Below are positions 1 to 6,077 of a DNA stretch of 6,599 nt, one piece after another (the stretch's first letter is position 1; every line of letters starts with the position of its first letter). This DNA comes from Fen-1077 sp050014355 (GTDB lineage: Bacteria; Chloroflexota; Dehalococcoidia; Dehalococcoidales; RBG-16-60-22): NCBI GenBank assembly GCA_050014355.1, contig JBEKDL010000090.1, positions 1-6,599 of the forward strand, written 5' to 3'. A program made the position numbers and the translations under genes. The notes under the pieces were generated by a model. It had not been told where the DNA came from. It searched no databases and saw nothing but the letters and a program-made list of their open reading frames with translations.

Positions 1-1
1 T

Positions 2-655
2 ATGGAGCCGAATAACATCCCGCTGGTGGTGCTGGGGGCCGGGCTGCTCTGGTTCGGGTGGTTCGGCTTTAATGCCGGCAGCGCCCTGACCTCCGGAGGA
101 CTGGCCTCCAGCGCCTTCGTCGCCACCAATACCGCCGCGGCCGCGGCGGCCTTTACCTGGATGATTATCAGCTGGATACACAAACGGCCTACCCTGCTGG
201 GCACGGTGACCGGCGCGGTGGTCGGCCTGGTAGCAATCACGCCCGCTGCCGGCTTCGTTCCGCCGCTGGCAGGTATCCCCATCGGCATCGTAGCGTCTAT
301 CATCAGCTATTATGGCATGGTACTTTTCAAGATAAAGCGCGGCATGGACGACTCATTGGATGTCTTCGCCTGTCATGGCCTGGGGGGTATGTGGGGCTGC
401 CTGGCCACGGGTATCTTTGCCAGTCTGGCGGTCAACTCCGCCGGGGCTAACGGGCTGGTCAATGGCGGCGGCATGCAGGTGCTGAAGCAACTGGTGGACA
501 TCGTTGCCGTCGGCGCTTACGCGTTTATCGGCACCATGATACTTGGCAAACTCATCGATATTACTATTGGGTTGAGAGTAGGTCAGAGCGAGGAGACCGT
601 CGGTCTCGACCTTTCCCAGCACGGTGAAAGGGCTTACGGAGGTCTGCTGCGATGA
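2..655 (+). CDS. amt: Ammonium transporter (Amt family), C-terminal part; 5' end lies outside the window
   Basis: This is the C-terminal half of an Amt/Mep/Rh ammonium channel, a trimeric inner-membrane protein that takes up ammonium. The frame is open to the window edge. The first Met is probably internal, because by recall the fragment lines up with E. coli AmtB from about residue 193 on, so roughly 190 residues and the first pore histidine are missing. Visible hallmarks are GWFGFNAGS (fragment residues 19-27; F23 and S27 correspond to the AmtB Phe gate and S219), a run of six alanines (45-50), TPAAGFV (80-86), and DVFACHGLGG (120-129), in which H125 is the second histidine of the twin-His pore pair. 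About five to six membrane segments can be seen. The cytoplasmic tail with GLRV, GLDLSQHGERAY is the conserved C-terminal region through which P-II acts on Amt. The stop overlaps the next start (ATGA), which fits the classic amt-glnK pairing. Confidence 0.96.
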   Translation: MEPNNIPLVVLGAGLLWFGWFGFNAGSALTSGGLASSAFVATNTAAAAAAFTWMIISWIHKRPTLLGTVTGAVVGLVAITPAAGFVPPLAGIPIGIVASIISYYGMVLFKIKRGMDDSLDVFACHGLGGMWGCLATGIFASLAVNSAGANGLVNGGGMQVLKQLVDIVAVGAYAFIGTMILGKLIDITIGLRVGQSEETVGLDLSQHGERAYGGLLR

Positions 656-990
656 AAAAGATAGAAGCGATAATCCGCGAAGAAAAGTTGACTGCGGTGA
701 AAAATGCCCTGGAAGAAAAAAGCTACTTTGGCATGACGGTAAGCGAGGTCAGCGGCCGCGGTCGCCAGAAGGGAATCCCCCTGCAATGGCGCGTCGGTGA
801 GTACCGGGTTGACCTGCTGCCCAAAATAAAAATTGAGCTTGTCGTCCTCGATGATGACGTGCCGGTGGCGATTGATGCCATCGTGAGGAATTCCCGGACG
901 GGCGAAACGGGCGACGGCAAGATTTTCGTCATACCGGTGGATACCGTGGTACGCGTCCGTACTGGAGATAGAAACGAAAGCGCAATATAA
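652..990 (+). CDS. glnK: Nitrogen regulatory protein P-II (GlnK/GlnB)
   Basis: This is a P-II signal-transduction protein of 112 residues, the same length as E. coli GlnB. Such proteins form cytoplasmic trimers that sense ATP/ADP and 2-oxoglutarate and bind targets such as the Amt pore. The N-terminus MKKIEAIIREEKL is typical. SGRGRQKG (34-41) leads into the T-loop, where Y51, the residue uridylylated in proteobacteria, is kept in WRVGEY (46-51), while Y46 of E. coli is Trp. K58 (LLPKIKIELVV) and TGETGDGKIF (83-92) form the second P-II signature and nucleotide site, with R101 and R103 also conserved. The start is fixed by GGAGGT at 638-643, 8 bases upstream, and by the 4-base overlap with amt. 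Linkage to amt favours the GlnK role, but the symbols glnK and glnB cannot be separated by sequence alone. No GlnD uridylyltransferase gene is in view, so modification of Y51 is unproven. Confidence 0.96.
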   Translation: MKKIEAIIREEKLTAVKNALEEKSYFGMTVSEVSGRGRQKGIPLQWRVGEYRVDLLPKIKIELVVLDDDVPVAIDAIVRNSRTGETGDGKIFVIPVDTVVRVRTGDRNESAI

Positions 991-1014
991 ATATCAACGG
1001 TAGCTACATGCTCA

Positions 1015-1047
1015 CTCGCCTTCTTTGTCTTACGAAGAGAAGGCGAG
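1015..1047 (+). other. Strong hairpin in the glnK-glnA intergenic gap; possible attenuator or RNA-processing element
   Basis: CTCGCCTTCT (1015-1024) and AGAAGGCGAG (1038-1047) are perfect 10-base complements. A G-U and a U-A pair (1025-1037, 1026-1036) extend the stem to 12 pairs around a 9-base loop. No T-run follows on either strand, because the + strand continues into CATTTAAAAATAAA, so this is not a canonical intrinsic terminator. It sits 24 bases after the glnK stop and 44 bases before the next start. It could reduce read-through, stabilise the 3' end of amt-glnK mRNA, or be part of a leader controlling the synthetase. The sequence shows the structure; the role is inferred. Confidence 0.7.
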
Positions 1048-1091
1048 CCGGCATTTAAAAATAAAATAATTAAATAAAGGATGGTGAAAAT

Positions 1092-2561
1092 ATGGTTCAG
1101 TCCAGGAGCAAATCAGCAAGAGGCGCGGCGATCCAGAACAGGAACAAAGCCACCGAAAAGGCAATGGCCCTCGCCAAGGAGAAGGCTTGCCAGTTTGTCG
1201 ACCTCAAGTTCATCGACCTGCCCGGAATCTGGCAGCATTACACCCTGCCCATCAGCGAACTTAACGACTCCCTGTTCGAAGAGGGCAACGGCTTTGACGG
1301 CTCCTCGATTCGCGGCTTCCGGCCCATTCACGAGAGCGATATGCTGCTCATTCCCGACCCTACCACCGCCATCGTCGACCCCACGATGGACGTGCCGACG
1401 TTGAGCTTAATCTGTGGTGTACGCGACCCCGTCACCGGCGAGGATTACGACCGGGACCCGCGCAATATCGCCAAAAAAGCCGAGTCTTACCTCAAGTCCA
1501 CCGGCATTGCCGATACGAGCTACTGGGGCCCGGAGCTGGAGTTCTTCATCTTTAACAGCGTCCGCTTCGAGCAGAATAGCCACATGGGCTATTACGCCAT
1601 CGACTCTAACGAAGGCATCTGGAACTCCGGTAACAGCACCGGCAACAACCTGGGCTACCGCCCCCGCCCCAAGGAAGGCTATTTCCCCGTCCCGCCCATG
1701 GACCAGACACAGGGTATCCGCACCAAAATCGCCATTAAGATGATGGAAGCCGGTCTCAACGTGGACAAGCACCATCATGAAGTCGCCACCGCCGGCCAGT
1801 GCGAGTTCGGCATGCGCTTTGATACCCTGACCCGCATGGGCGATAACGTCATGCTTTATAAATATATCGCCAAGAATGTGGCGTTTCAAAACGGCTATAC
1901 GGTCACGTTCATGCCAAAACCGCTCTTCCAGGACAACGGTTCCGGCATGCACGTTCACCAGAGCCTGTGGAAGGACGGCGCTAATAAGTTTTTCGATGCC
2001 AAAGGCTACGCGCTTATCAGCGACACCGCCAAATATTATATCGGCGGTTTGCTCACCCATTCTCCGGCTCTGCTGGCGTTCTGCGCTCCCACCACGAACT
2101 CTTACCGCCGCCTCGTCCCCGGCTACGAAGCCCCCATCAACCTCGTCTATTCTCAACGCAACCGCAGCGCGGGTATCCGCATCCCCTTATACTCCACCAG
2201 CCCCAAGTCCAAGAGACTGGAGTACCGCTGCCCGGACTCGAGCTGCAATCCTTACCTGGCTTTTGCGGCGATGCTGATGGCCGGTCTCGACGGTATCAGA
2301 AACAAGATAGACCCGGGCCAGCCAATCGATAAGGACATCTACGAACTCGAACCGGAAGAAAAAGCCAAGATAAAATCGACGCCCGGTTCTCTTCTCGAAG
2401 TGCTTGAAGCCCTGGAAAAAGACCATGATTTCCTGTTGAAAGGCGGGGTCTTTACGCAGGACCTTATCGATACGTGGATAAACTACAAGCGAAAGAACGA
2501 ATACGACGCCATAGCCCTGCGCCCCCATCCTTACGAGTTCTACCTCTATTACGATATTTAA
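1092..2561 (+). CDS. glnA: Glutamine synthetase type I, GSI-beta-like (adenylylation-type)
   Basis: This enzyme makes glutamine from glutamate, ammonia and ATP, and type I enzymes are cytoplasmic dodecamers. The 489 residues align along the whole E. coli GlnA by recall. Catalytic landmarks are D69 in GFDGSS, E148 and E150 in WGPELEFF, the HHHEVATAGQ block, H287 in NGSGMHVH, NSYRRLVPGYEAP, and E377 and R379 in LEYRCPD. The insert AIDSNEGIWNSG through GYFPVPPMDQ and the C-terminus HPYEFYLYYDI are typical of the beta class. Y417 in DKDIYELEPEE lines up with the adenylylated Tyr397 of E. coli, but no glnE is in view. The start is supported by AAAGGA at 1076-1081, 10 bases upstream, and gives about 19 extra basic N-terminal residues compared with E. 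coli. An ATG at codon 25 (1164) is a weaker alternative. The gene probably belongs to the amt-glnK transcript, subject to the preceding hairpin. Confidence 0.96.
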   Translation: MVQSRSKSARGAAIQNRNKATEKAMALAKEKACQFVDLKFIDLPGIWQHYTLPISELNDSLFEEGNGFDGSSIRGFRPIHESDMLLIPDPTTAIVDPTMDVPTLSLICGVRDPVTGEDYDRDPRNIAKKAESYLKSTGIADTSYWGPELEFFIFNSVRFEQNSHMGYYAIDSNEGIWNSGNSTGNNLGYRPRPKEGYFPVPPMDQTQGIRTKIAIKMMEAGLNVDKHHHEVATAGQCEFGMRFDTLTRMGDNVMLYKYIAKNVAFQNGYTVTFMPKPLFQDNGSGMHVHQSLWKDGANKFFDAKGYALISDTAKYYIGGLLTHSPALLAFCAPTTNSYRRLVPGYEAPINLVYSQRNRSAGIRIPLYSTSPKSKRLEYRCPDSSCNPYLAFAAMLMAGLDGIRNKIDPGQPIDKDIYELEPEEKAKIKSTPGSLLEVLEALEKDHDFLLKGGVFTQDLIDTWINYKRKNEYDAIALRPHPYEFYLYYDI

Positions 2562-2589
2562 CCTCAAGGTAAAGACAACTAAAGAAGAT

Positions 2590-2636
2590 AAGAGGCTGCC
2601 GTATCCCTGACCGGGCAGACAGCCTCTTTCTGTTTT
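2590..2636 (+). terminator. Intrinsic terminator after the GSI-beta gene
   Basis: AAGAGGCTG (2590-2598) pairs perfectly with CAGCCTCTT (2620-2628). A small inner alternative pairing (CTGCC with GGCAG) is possible in the loop, and the T-rich tail TTTCTGTTTT (2627-2636) follows. It lies 29 bases after the stop codon at 2561. This is a standard Rho-independent terminator arrangement, and it separates the first glutamine synthetase gene from the second. Confidence 0.85.
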
Positions 2637-2643
2637 CCAATAT

Positions 2644-2673
2644 TTGACCGCCAGTGTTACATTGTGCTTGAAT
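2644..2673 (+). promoter_or_regulatory. Candidate sigma70-type promoter for GSI-alpha and nadE
   Basis: TTGACC (2644-2649) is a good -35 element. After an 18-base spacer comes TTGAAT (2668-2673), a 4 of 6 match to TATAAT. A more A/T-rich alternative, TATTAA (2673-2678), lies further on but with an overlong spacer. The position, directly after a terminator and before a strong ribosome binding site, is the main support. The -10 element is imperfect, so the exact start point is uncertain. Confidence 0.45.
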
Positions 2674-2701
2674 ATTAATAATCGGTTGGAGGTGCAAGAA
2701 C

Positions 2702-4048
2702 ATGGCTGATAAAAGAAGTAAAGCCGAAGCAAAAGAATACATTCTTAAAATGGCCAAGGAGCACGATGTCAAATTCATCTGGCTCTGGTTTACCGATATC
2801 CTCGGTATTCTGAAGAGCTTCGCCATTACAGTGGAAGAGCTGGAAGGCGCCCTGGAAGAAGGCATGGGCTTCGATGGCTCATCGATTGAAGGGTTTGCCC
2901 GCATCGATGAGAGCGACATGGTGGCCATGCCCGACCCCGATACCTGGCAGCTATTACCGTGGACGCCGCCCGAGCACCGCGCCACCGCCCGCATGTTCTG
3001 CGATATTTTAATGCCCGGCGGCGATTCGTTCGTGGGAGACCCCAGGTTCGTGCTCAAGAGAAACCTGAAGAAGGCCTCCGACCTCGGTTATACCTATTAC
3101 GTGGGGCCGGAGCTGGAATATTTTTACTTTAAAGATGTCAACGGCACCGAATTCCTTGACCAGGGCGGCTATTTCGATTTGACCACGCGCGATGCCGCCA
3201 TCGAGTTGAGGAGGGATACCGTATTACAATTGGAAAAAATGGGCATTGGCTGCGAATATGCCCACCACGAGGTCGCCAATAGCCAGCATGAAATCGATAT
3301 GCGCTATACGGATGCCCTCACCATGGCGGATAGCGTCATGACCTACCGGCTGGTGGTGAAAGAGGTCGCCCTCAAGAACGGCGTTTACGCCACCTTCATG
3401 CCCAAGCCGGTTTTCGGCATCAACGGCAGCGGGATGCACGTCCACCAGTCATTGTTCAAAGGCGATAAAAATGCCTTTTTCGACACCAAGGATGCCTACC
3501 ACCTTTCCCGAGAAGCCAAGAGCTTCATCGCCGGCCTGCTGAAACACGCGCCGGAAATCACCGCCGTCTGTAACCAGTGGGTCAACTCTTACAAGCGGCT
3601 GGTACCGGGCTACGAAGCGCCGGTCTATCTATCCTGGGCGCGGCGCAATCGTTCGGACCTTGTCCGCGTGCCGGAGTACCGACCGGGCCGTGAAAAAGCC
3701 ACTCGGATTGAATTCCGTTCGCCGGACCCGGCCTGCAACCCTTACCTGTGCTTTAGCGTCATGCTGGCGGCAGGGTTGGACGGCATTGAGAAGGGACTTA
3801 AGGCGCCCGAACCTGTTGAAGCGAACGTCTATGAAATGTCGCCTGAAGAGAGGGCAAAGCGGGGTATCAGCACACTACCCGGCAGTCTGGAGGAAGCTCT
3901 CCTGCTCGCGGAAAGCAGCACGCTGGTCCGGGAAGCTCTCGGTGAGCATGTCTTCAATTCATTTATCGAAAACAAGAAAAAGGAATGGGACGTGTACCGT
4001 ACCCAGGTATCGGAATACGAAATCAAGCGATATCTGCCGATATTGTAA
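2702..4048 (+). CDS. glnA: Glutamine synthetase type I, GSI-alpha-like (Bacillus/Thermotoga style)
   Basis: This is a second, clearly different glutamine synthetase of 448 residues, close to the usual 440-445 of the alpha class. It lacks the beta-class insert: after GPELEYFYF (E137, E139) it runs straight through NGTEFLDQGGYFD. Other landmarks are D58 in GFDGSS, AHHEVANSQHEID, H246 in NGSGMHVH, NSYKRLVPGYEAPVYLSW, and E337 and R339 in IEFRSPDPACNPYL. The C-terminus GEHVFNSFIENKKKEWDVYR resembles Gram-positive enzymes. R67 in GFARIDESDM corresponds to Arg62, the residue tied to glutamine feedback inhibition in B. subtilis. Alpha enzymes are usually controlled by feedback rather than adenylylation, although a Tyr (Y377) is present at the equivalent loop. 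GGAGGTG at 2688-2694, 7 bases upstream, fixes the start. The gene has its own probable promoter and is followed after 16 bases by nadE. Confidence 0.96.
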   Translation: MADKRSKAEAKEYILKMAKEHDVKFIWLWFTDILGILKSFAITVEELEGALEEGMGFDGSSIEGFARIDESDMVAMPDPDTWQLLPWTPPEHRATARMFCDILMPGGDSFVGDPRFVLKRNLKKASDLGYTYYVGPELEYFYFKDVNGTEFLDQGGYFDLTTRDAAIELRRDTVLQLEKMGIGCEYAHHEVANSQHEIDMRYTDALTMADSVMTYRLVVKEVALKNGVYATFMPKPVFGINGSGMHVHQSLFKGDKNAFFDTKDAYHLSREAKSFIAGLLKHAPEITAVCNQWVNSYKRLVPGYEAPVYLSWARRNRSDLVRVPEYRPGREKATRIEFRSPDPACNPYLCFSVMLAAGLDGIEKGLKAPEPVEANVYEMSPEERAKRGISTLPGSLEEALLLAESSTLVREALGEHVFNSFIENKKKEWDVYRTQVSEYEIKRYLPIL

Positions 4049-4064
4049 TGGAGGTTAAGCCGCC

Positions 4065-5822
4065 GTGAAAAAGTGGCTTGATACCCGCCGAATCCGCCTC
4101 GGGATGGCTCAGATTAACACTACGGTCGGGGATTTTACGGGGAACCAGCGTAAAATCCTGAAGGCGACCGAAGAGGCAAAAGCTGCAGGTGTGGAGCTGC
4201 TCACTTTTCCGGAGCTGGCCGTCTGCGGCTACCCTCCAGAAGACCTCCTCTTCAAGCCGCAGTTCATCGCGGAAAACCTCAAGTCCCTGAATAAAATAGT
4301 CCAGGCTTCTAAAGGCATCACACTGGTCGTCGGCTTCGTTGACGCCAACGAGGATATTTATAACGCCGCGGCCATCATCCACGATGGCAAGCTCATCCAT
4401 GCTTACCATAAGACCTTCCTGCCCAACTACGGCGTCTTCGATGAAAACCGCTATTTCCGGGCGGGGAACCGCACCTATGTTTACGTCATCGGCGGCATCA
4501 ACATCGGCATCAATATCTGCGAGGACATCTGGTACGAGTTCGGGCCGGCCACGACGCAGGCCTACGCCGGCGCGGATGTCATCATCAACATCAGCGCCTC
4601 GCCCTACCACTTCGGGAAGGCGCATTTCCGGGAAAGAATGATCGCCACGCGCGCCGCCGATAATGTGGCCATTTTCGCCTTCAATAACCTGGTAGGCGGG
4701 CAGGATGAGCTGGTCTTCGATGGCAACAGCCTGGTACTGGATGAAAAAGGACAGCTTATCGCCCGGGGCAAACAATTCGAGGAAGACCTGATTATCGCCG
4801 ACCTCGATATCGAGAGTGTTTTCCGTACCCGCCTGCACGACCCCCGGTGGCGTAAATCCCTGCGGCGGCAGGAGGAAAAGGAGCCCGAGGAGGCGGATAC
4901 CATCACCGTCTCCGAAGCGCCGTCCAAAATCGCTAAACCTCCCCTCCCGCCGCGCCACGTCGAGGTCACGGATGTCATCGCCGAGGTGTACGAAGCGCTG
5001 GTTCTCGGCACCCGCGACTACATACGGAAGAACGGCTTTAAAAAAGTGCTCATCGGCCTTTCCGGCGGCATCGATTCCAGCCTGGTGGCCACCATCGCCG
5101 TGGATGCCCTGGGCAAAGCGAACGTTATCGGCGTGGCCATGCCTTCCCGGTATTCATCGCCCGGCAGCCTGTCTGATGCCAGACTATTGAGCAAAAACCT
5201 GGGCATCAAGCTTTACACAATCCCCATCGAGCAGGTCTTTAAGGCTTACCTTGATACGCTGGCCGCCTCGTTCCAAGGCACGGAAACGGGCATCGCGGAG
5301 GAGAACATCCAGGCGCGTATCCGCGGCAATTTCCTCATGGCGCTTTCCAATAAGTTCGGCTGGCTGGTGTTGACCACCGGCAATAAAAGCGAGTATGCCA
5401 CGGGGTACACGACGCTCTACGGGGACATGGCGGGGGGATTCGCGGTCATCAAGGACGTGCCCAAGACACTGGTCTATAAGCTGGCCGAATACCGTAATAA
5501 AAAAGCGAAGTCGAAGCTCGTACCCGACGCCGTCTTCAGCAAGCCGCCCTCCGCCGAGTTGCGTCCTGACCAGAAAGATTCCGATTCGCTGCCCCCCTAC
5601 GAGGAGCTCGACCCCATTCTGACCGCGTACGTCGAGGAAGATAAAAGCATCGAACAGATTGTGGCCGCGGGTAGCGATGAGAAAATGGTCAAACGAACGG
5701 CGCGGCTGGTGGATACCAGCGAGTACAAGCGGCGGCAGGCTCCGCCCGGCGTAAAGATAACACCGCGCGCCTTCGGCCGGGACAGAAGGCTGCCCATCAC
5801 CAACCGGTTCAAGAGGGATTGA
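4065..5822 (+). CDS. nadE: Glutamine-dependent NAD+ synthetase
   Basis: This enzyme performs the final step of NAD+ synthesis: nicotinic acid adenine dinucleotide, ATP and glutamine give NAD+, AMP, pyrophosphate and glutamate. Two domains are visible. Residues about 10-260 are a nitrilase-type glutaminase with the Glu-Lys-Cys triad E50 (FPELAVCGYP), K116 (HKTFLPNYG) and C152 (INICEDIW). After a charged, proline-rich linker (about 265-300), residues about 305-570 are the ATP-pyrophosphatase-type synthetase with the P-loop SGGIDSS (333-339), TTGNKSEYATGYTTLYGDM and KPPSAELRPDQKD. The 585-residue length is normal for the two-domain form, so it can use glutamine directly. The start is GTG with GGAGG at 4050-4054, 10 bases upstream; the next Met, at codon 14, would cut into the first beta strand (RIRLGMAQINTTVGDF). 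Sixteen bases separate it from the GSI-alpha gene, implying co-transcription and a direct supply of glutamine. Confidence 0.97.
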   Translation: MKKWLDTRRIRLGMAQINTTVGDFTGNQRKILKATEEAKAAGVELLTFPELAVCGYPPEDLLFKPQFIAENLKSLNKIVQASKGITLVVGFVDANEDIYNAAAIIHDGKLIHAYHKTFLPNYGVFDENRYFRAGNRTYVYVIGGINIGINICEDIWYEFGPATTQAYAGADVIINISASPYHFGKAHFRERMIATRAADNVAIFAFNNLVGGQDELVFDGNSLVLDEKGQLIARGKQFEEDLIIADLDIESVFRTRLHDPRWRKSLRRQEEKEPEEADTITVSEAPSKIAKPPLPPRHVEVTDVIAEVYEALVLGTRDYIRKNGFKKVLIGLSGGIDSSLVATIAVDALGKANVIGVAMPSRYSSPGSLSDARLLSKNLGIKLYTIPIEQVFKAYLDTLAASFQGTETGIAEENIQARIRGNFLMALSNKFGWLVLTTGNKSEYATGYTTLYGDMAGGFAVIKDVPKTLVYKLAEYRNKKAKSKLVPDAVFSKPPSAELRPDQKDSDSLPPYEELDPILTAYVEEDKSIEQIVAAGSDEKMVKRTARLVDTSEYKRRQAPPGVKITPRAFGRDRRLPITNRFKRD

Positions 5823-5842
5823 AGACAGTACCGGCGAGTTTA

Positions 5843-5863
5843 AAACGGCTCCGTTTGATTTTT
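5843..5863 (+). terminator. Weak candidate terminator after nadE
   Basis: AAACG (5843-5847) and CGTTT (5852-5856) form a short 5-pair stem with a GCTC loop, followed by GATTTTT ending at 5863. The position, 20 bases after the nadE stop, is right, but the stem is short and AT-rich, so termination would be weak or would rely on Rho. The stem could also form in transcripts from the - strand, but it is followed there only by TAAAC, with no T tract. Confidence 0.35.
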
Positions 5864-5891
5864 ACTTATTTCGTATTAAATTAAATATAAT
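5861..5891 (+). promoter_or_regulatory. TATAAT box with a loose -35; possible + strand promoter in a convergent gap
   Basis: TATAAT at 5886-5891 is a perfect -10 consensus in an A/T-rich stretch. The best -35 is TTTACT (5861-5866, 4 of 6) with a long 19-base spacer. It would fire rightwards into the gap and against the convergent gene, giving an antisense or small RNA transcript. In A/T-rich DNA such a box can arise by chance, so this is only a candidate. Confidence 0.25.
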
Positions 5892-5914
5892 CAGAAACGC
5901 ATAATCCTGATTAT
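5887..5914. repeat. Cluster of ATAATC repeats in direct and inverted order; operator-like
   Basis: ATAATC occurs at 5887-5892 and 5901-5906, exactly 14 bases apart, and its complement GATTAT occurs at 5909-5914. The last two copies form the near-perfect palindrome ATAATC-CT-GATTAT. The outer pair extends to ATAATCA/TGATTAT. The cluster overlaps the end of the TATAAT box, where a repressor could bind, and also overlaps the 3' end of the small - strand frame. The pattern is directly visible; a regulatory role is inference. Confidence 0.4.
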
Positions 5915-6037
5915 GAGTAAAATGACAGGCGGAATTAACAAAGAAGTAAAAAGAGTTACCGCCAAGCTGGCATGCGCCGCCTGGGCTATTAAAGCAATCA
6001 CAGTACTGGCAACCGTATAGAAGATTAGCACCTTCAT
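5891..6037 (-). CDS. Candidate small hydrophobic membrane protein, 48 residues, unrecognised
   Basis: On the - strand an ATG at 6037-6035 opens a 48-codon frame ending in TGA at 5893-5891. The protein has two hydrophobic stretches, about residues 3-18 (beginning MKVLIFYTVASTVIALIA) and 25-43 (LAVTLFTSLLIPPVILLII), joined by QAAHAS. Lys2 and Arg44/Arg47 flank the ends, which would fit a two-helix hairpin with both ends in the cytoplasm. A signal peptide ending in AHA is a less likely reading, since almost everything after it is hydrophobic too. GAGGGTGA lies 6 bases before the ATG (GGTGA at 6, GAGG at 10), a reasonable ribosome binding site. The frame starts 40 bases after the end of the HypE-like gene on the same strand, so it could share its transcript. 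I recognise no family. Coding is not proven: the frame is short, and a 35-codon frame lies opposite it. Confidence 0.4.
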   Translation of the reverse strand: MKVLIFYTVASTVIALIAQAAHASLAVTLFTSLLIPPVILLIIRIMRF

Positions 6038-6077
6038 TGATACTCACCCTCGAAAACAACGTACAAATAGTTCCCTT

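Noticed and set aside
991..1091. Search for a glutamine riboswitch or a -24/-12 sigma54 promoter before glnA
   Set aside because: I saw no GG-N10-GC sigma54 pattern and no recognisable riboswitch core, only the hairpin and an A/T-rich spacer.
1081..1404. Alternative ATG at 1081 opening a 107-codon + strand frame
   Set aside because: It is out of frame with the glutamine synthetase, and its product is low-complexity Ser/Pro/Arg-rich. The ATG is part of the ribosome-binding region for the true start at 1092.
1407..2156. - strand open frame of 249 codons opposite the GSI-beta gene
   Set aside because: It is antisense to conserved catalytic motifs of glutamine synthetase and has no recognisable domain, so it is a codon-bias shadow.
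2464..3057. - strand open frame of 197 codons spanning the gap between the two synthetase genes
   Set aside because: It overlaps both conserved genes, the intrinsic terminator and the strong ribosome binding site of the second gene. There is no protein-family resemblance.
4023..4958. Long - strand open frame (311 codons) opposite the 5' half of nadE
   Set aside because: It lies antisense to an unmistakable NadE with an intact catalytic triad. The product resembles no family I know, and such shadow frames are common opposite GC-rich codon-biased genes.
5913..6020. + strand 35-codon frame beginning MSKMTGGINKEVKR, just downstream of the TATAAT box
   Set aside because: There is no ribosome binding site before its ATG, it is very short, and it lies exactly opposite the better-supported small - strand frame. 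It is kept only as a possible alternative if the + strand promoter proves real.
5862..6059. - strand 65-codon frame with a CxxCxC motif
   Set aside because: It needs a TTG start with no ribosome binding site, and it overlaps in another frame the 48-codon frame that has an ATG and a Shine-Dalgarno match.
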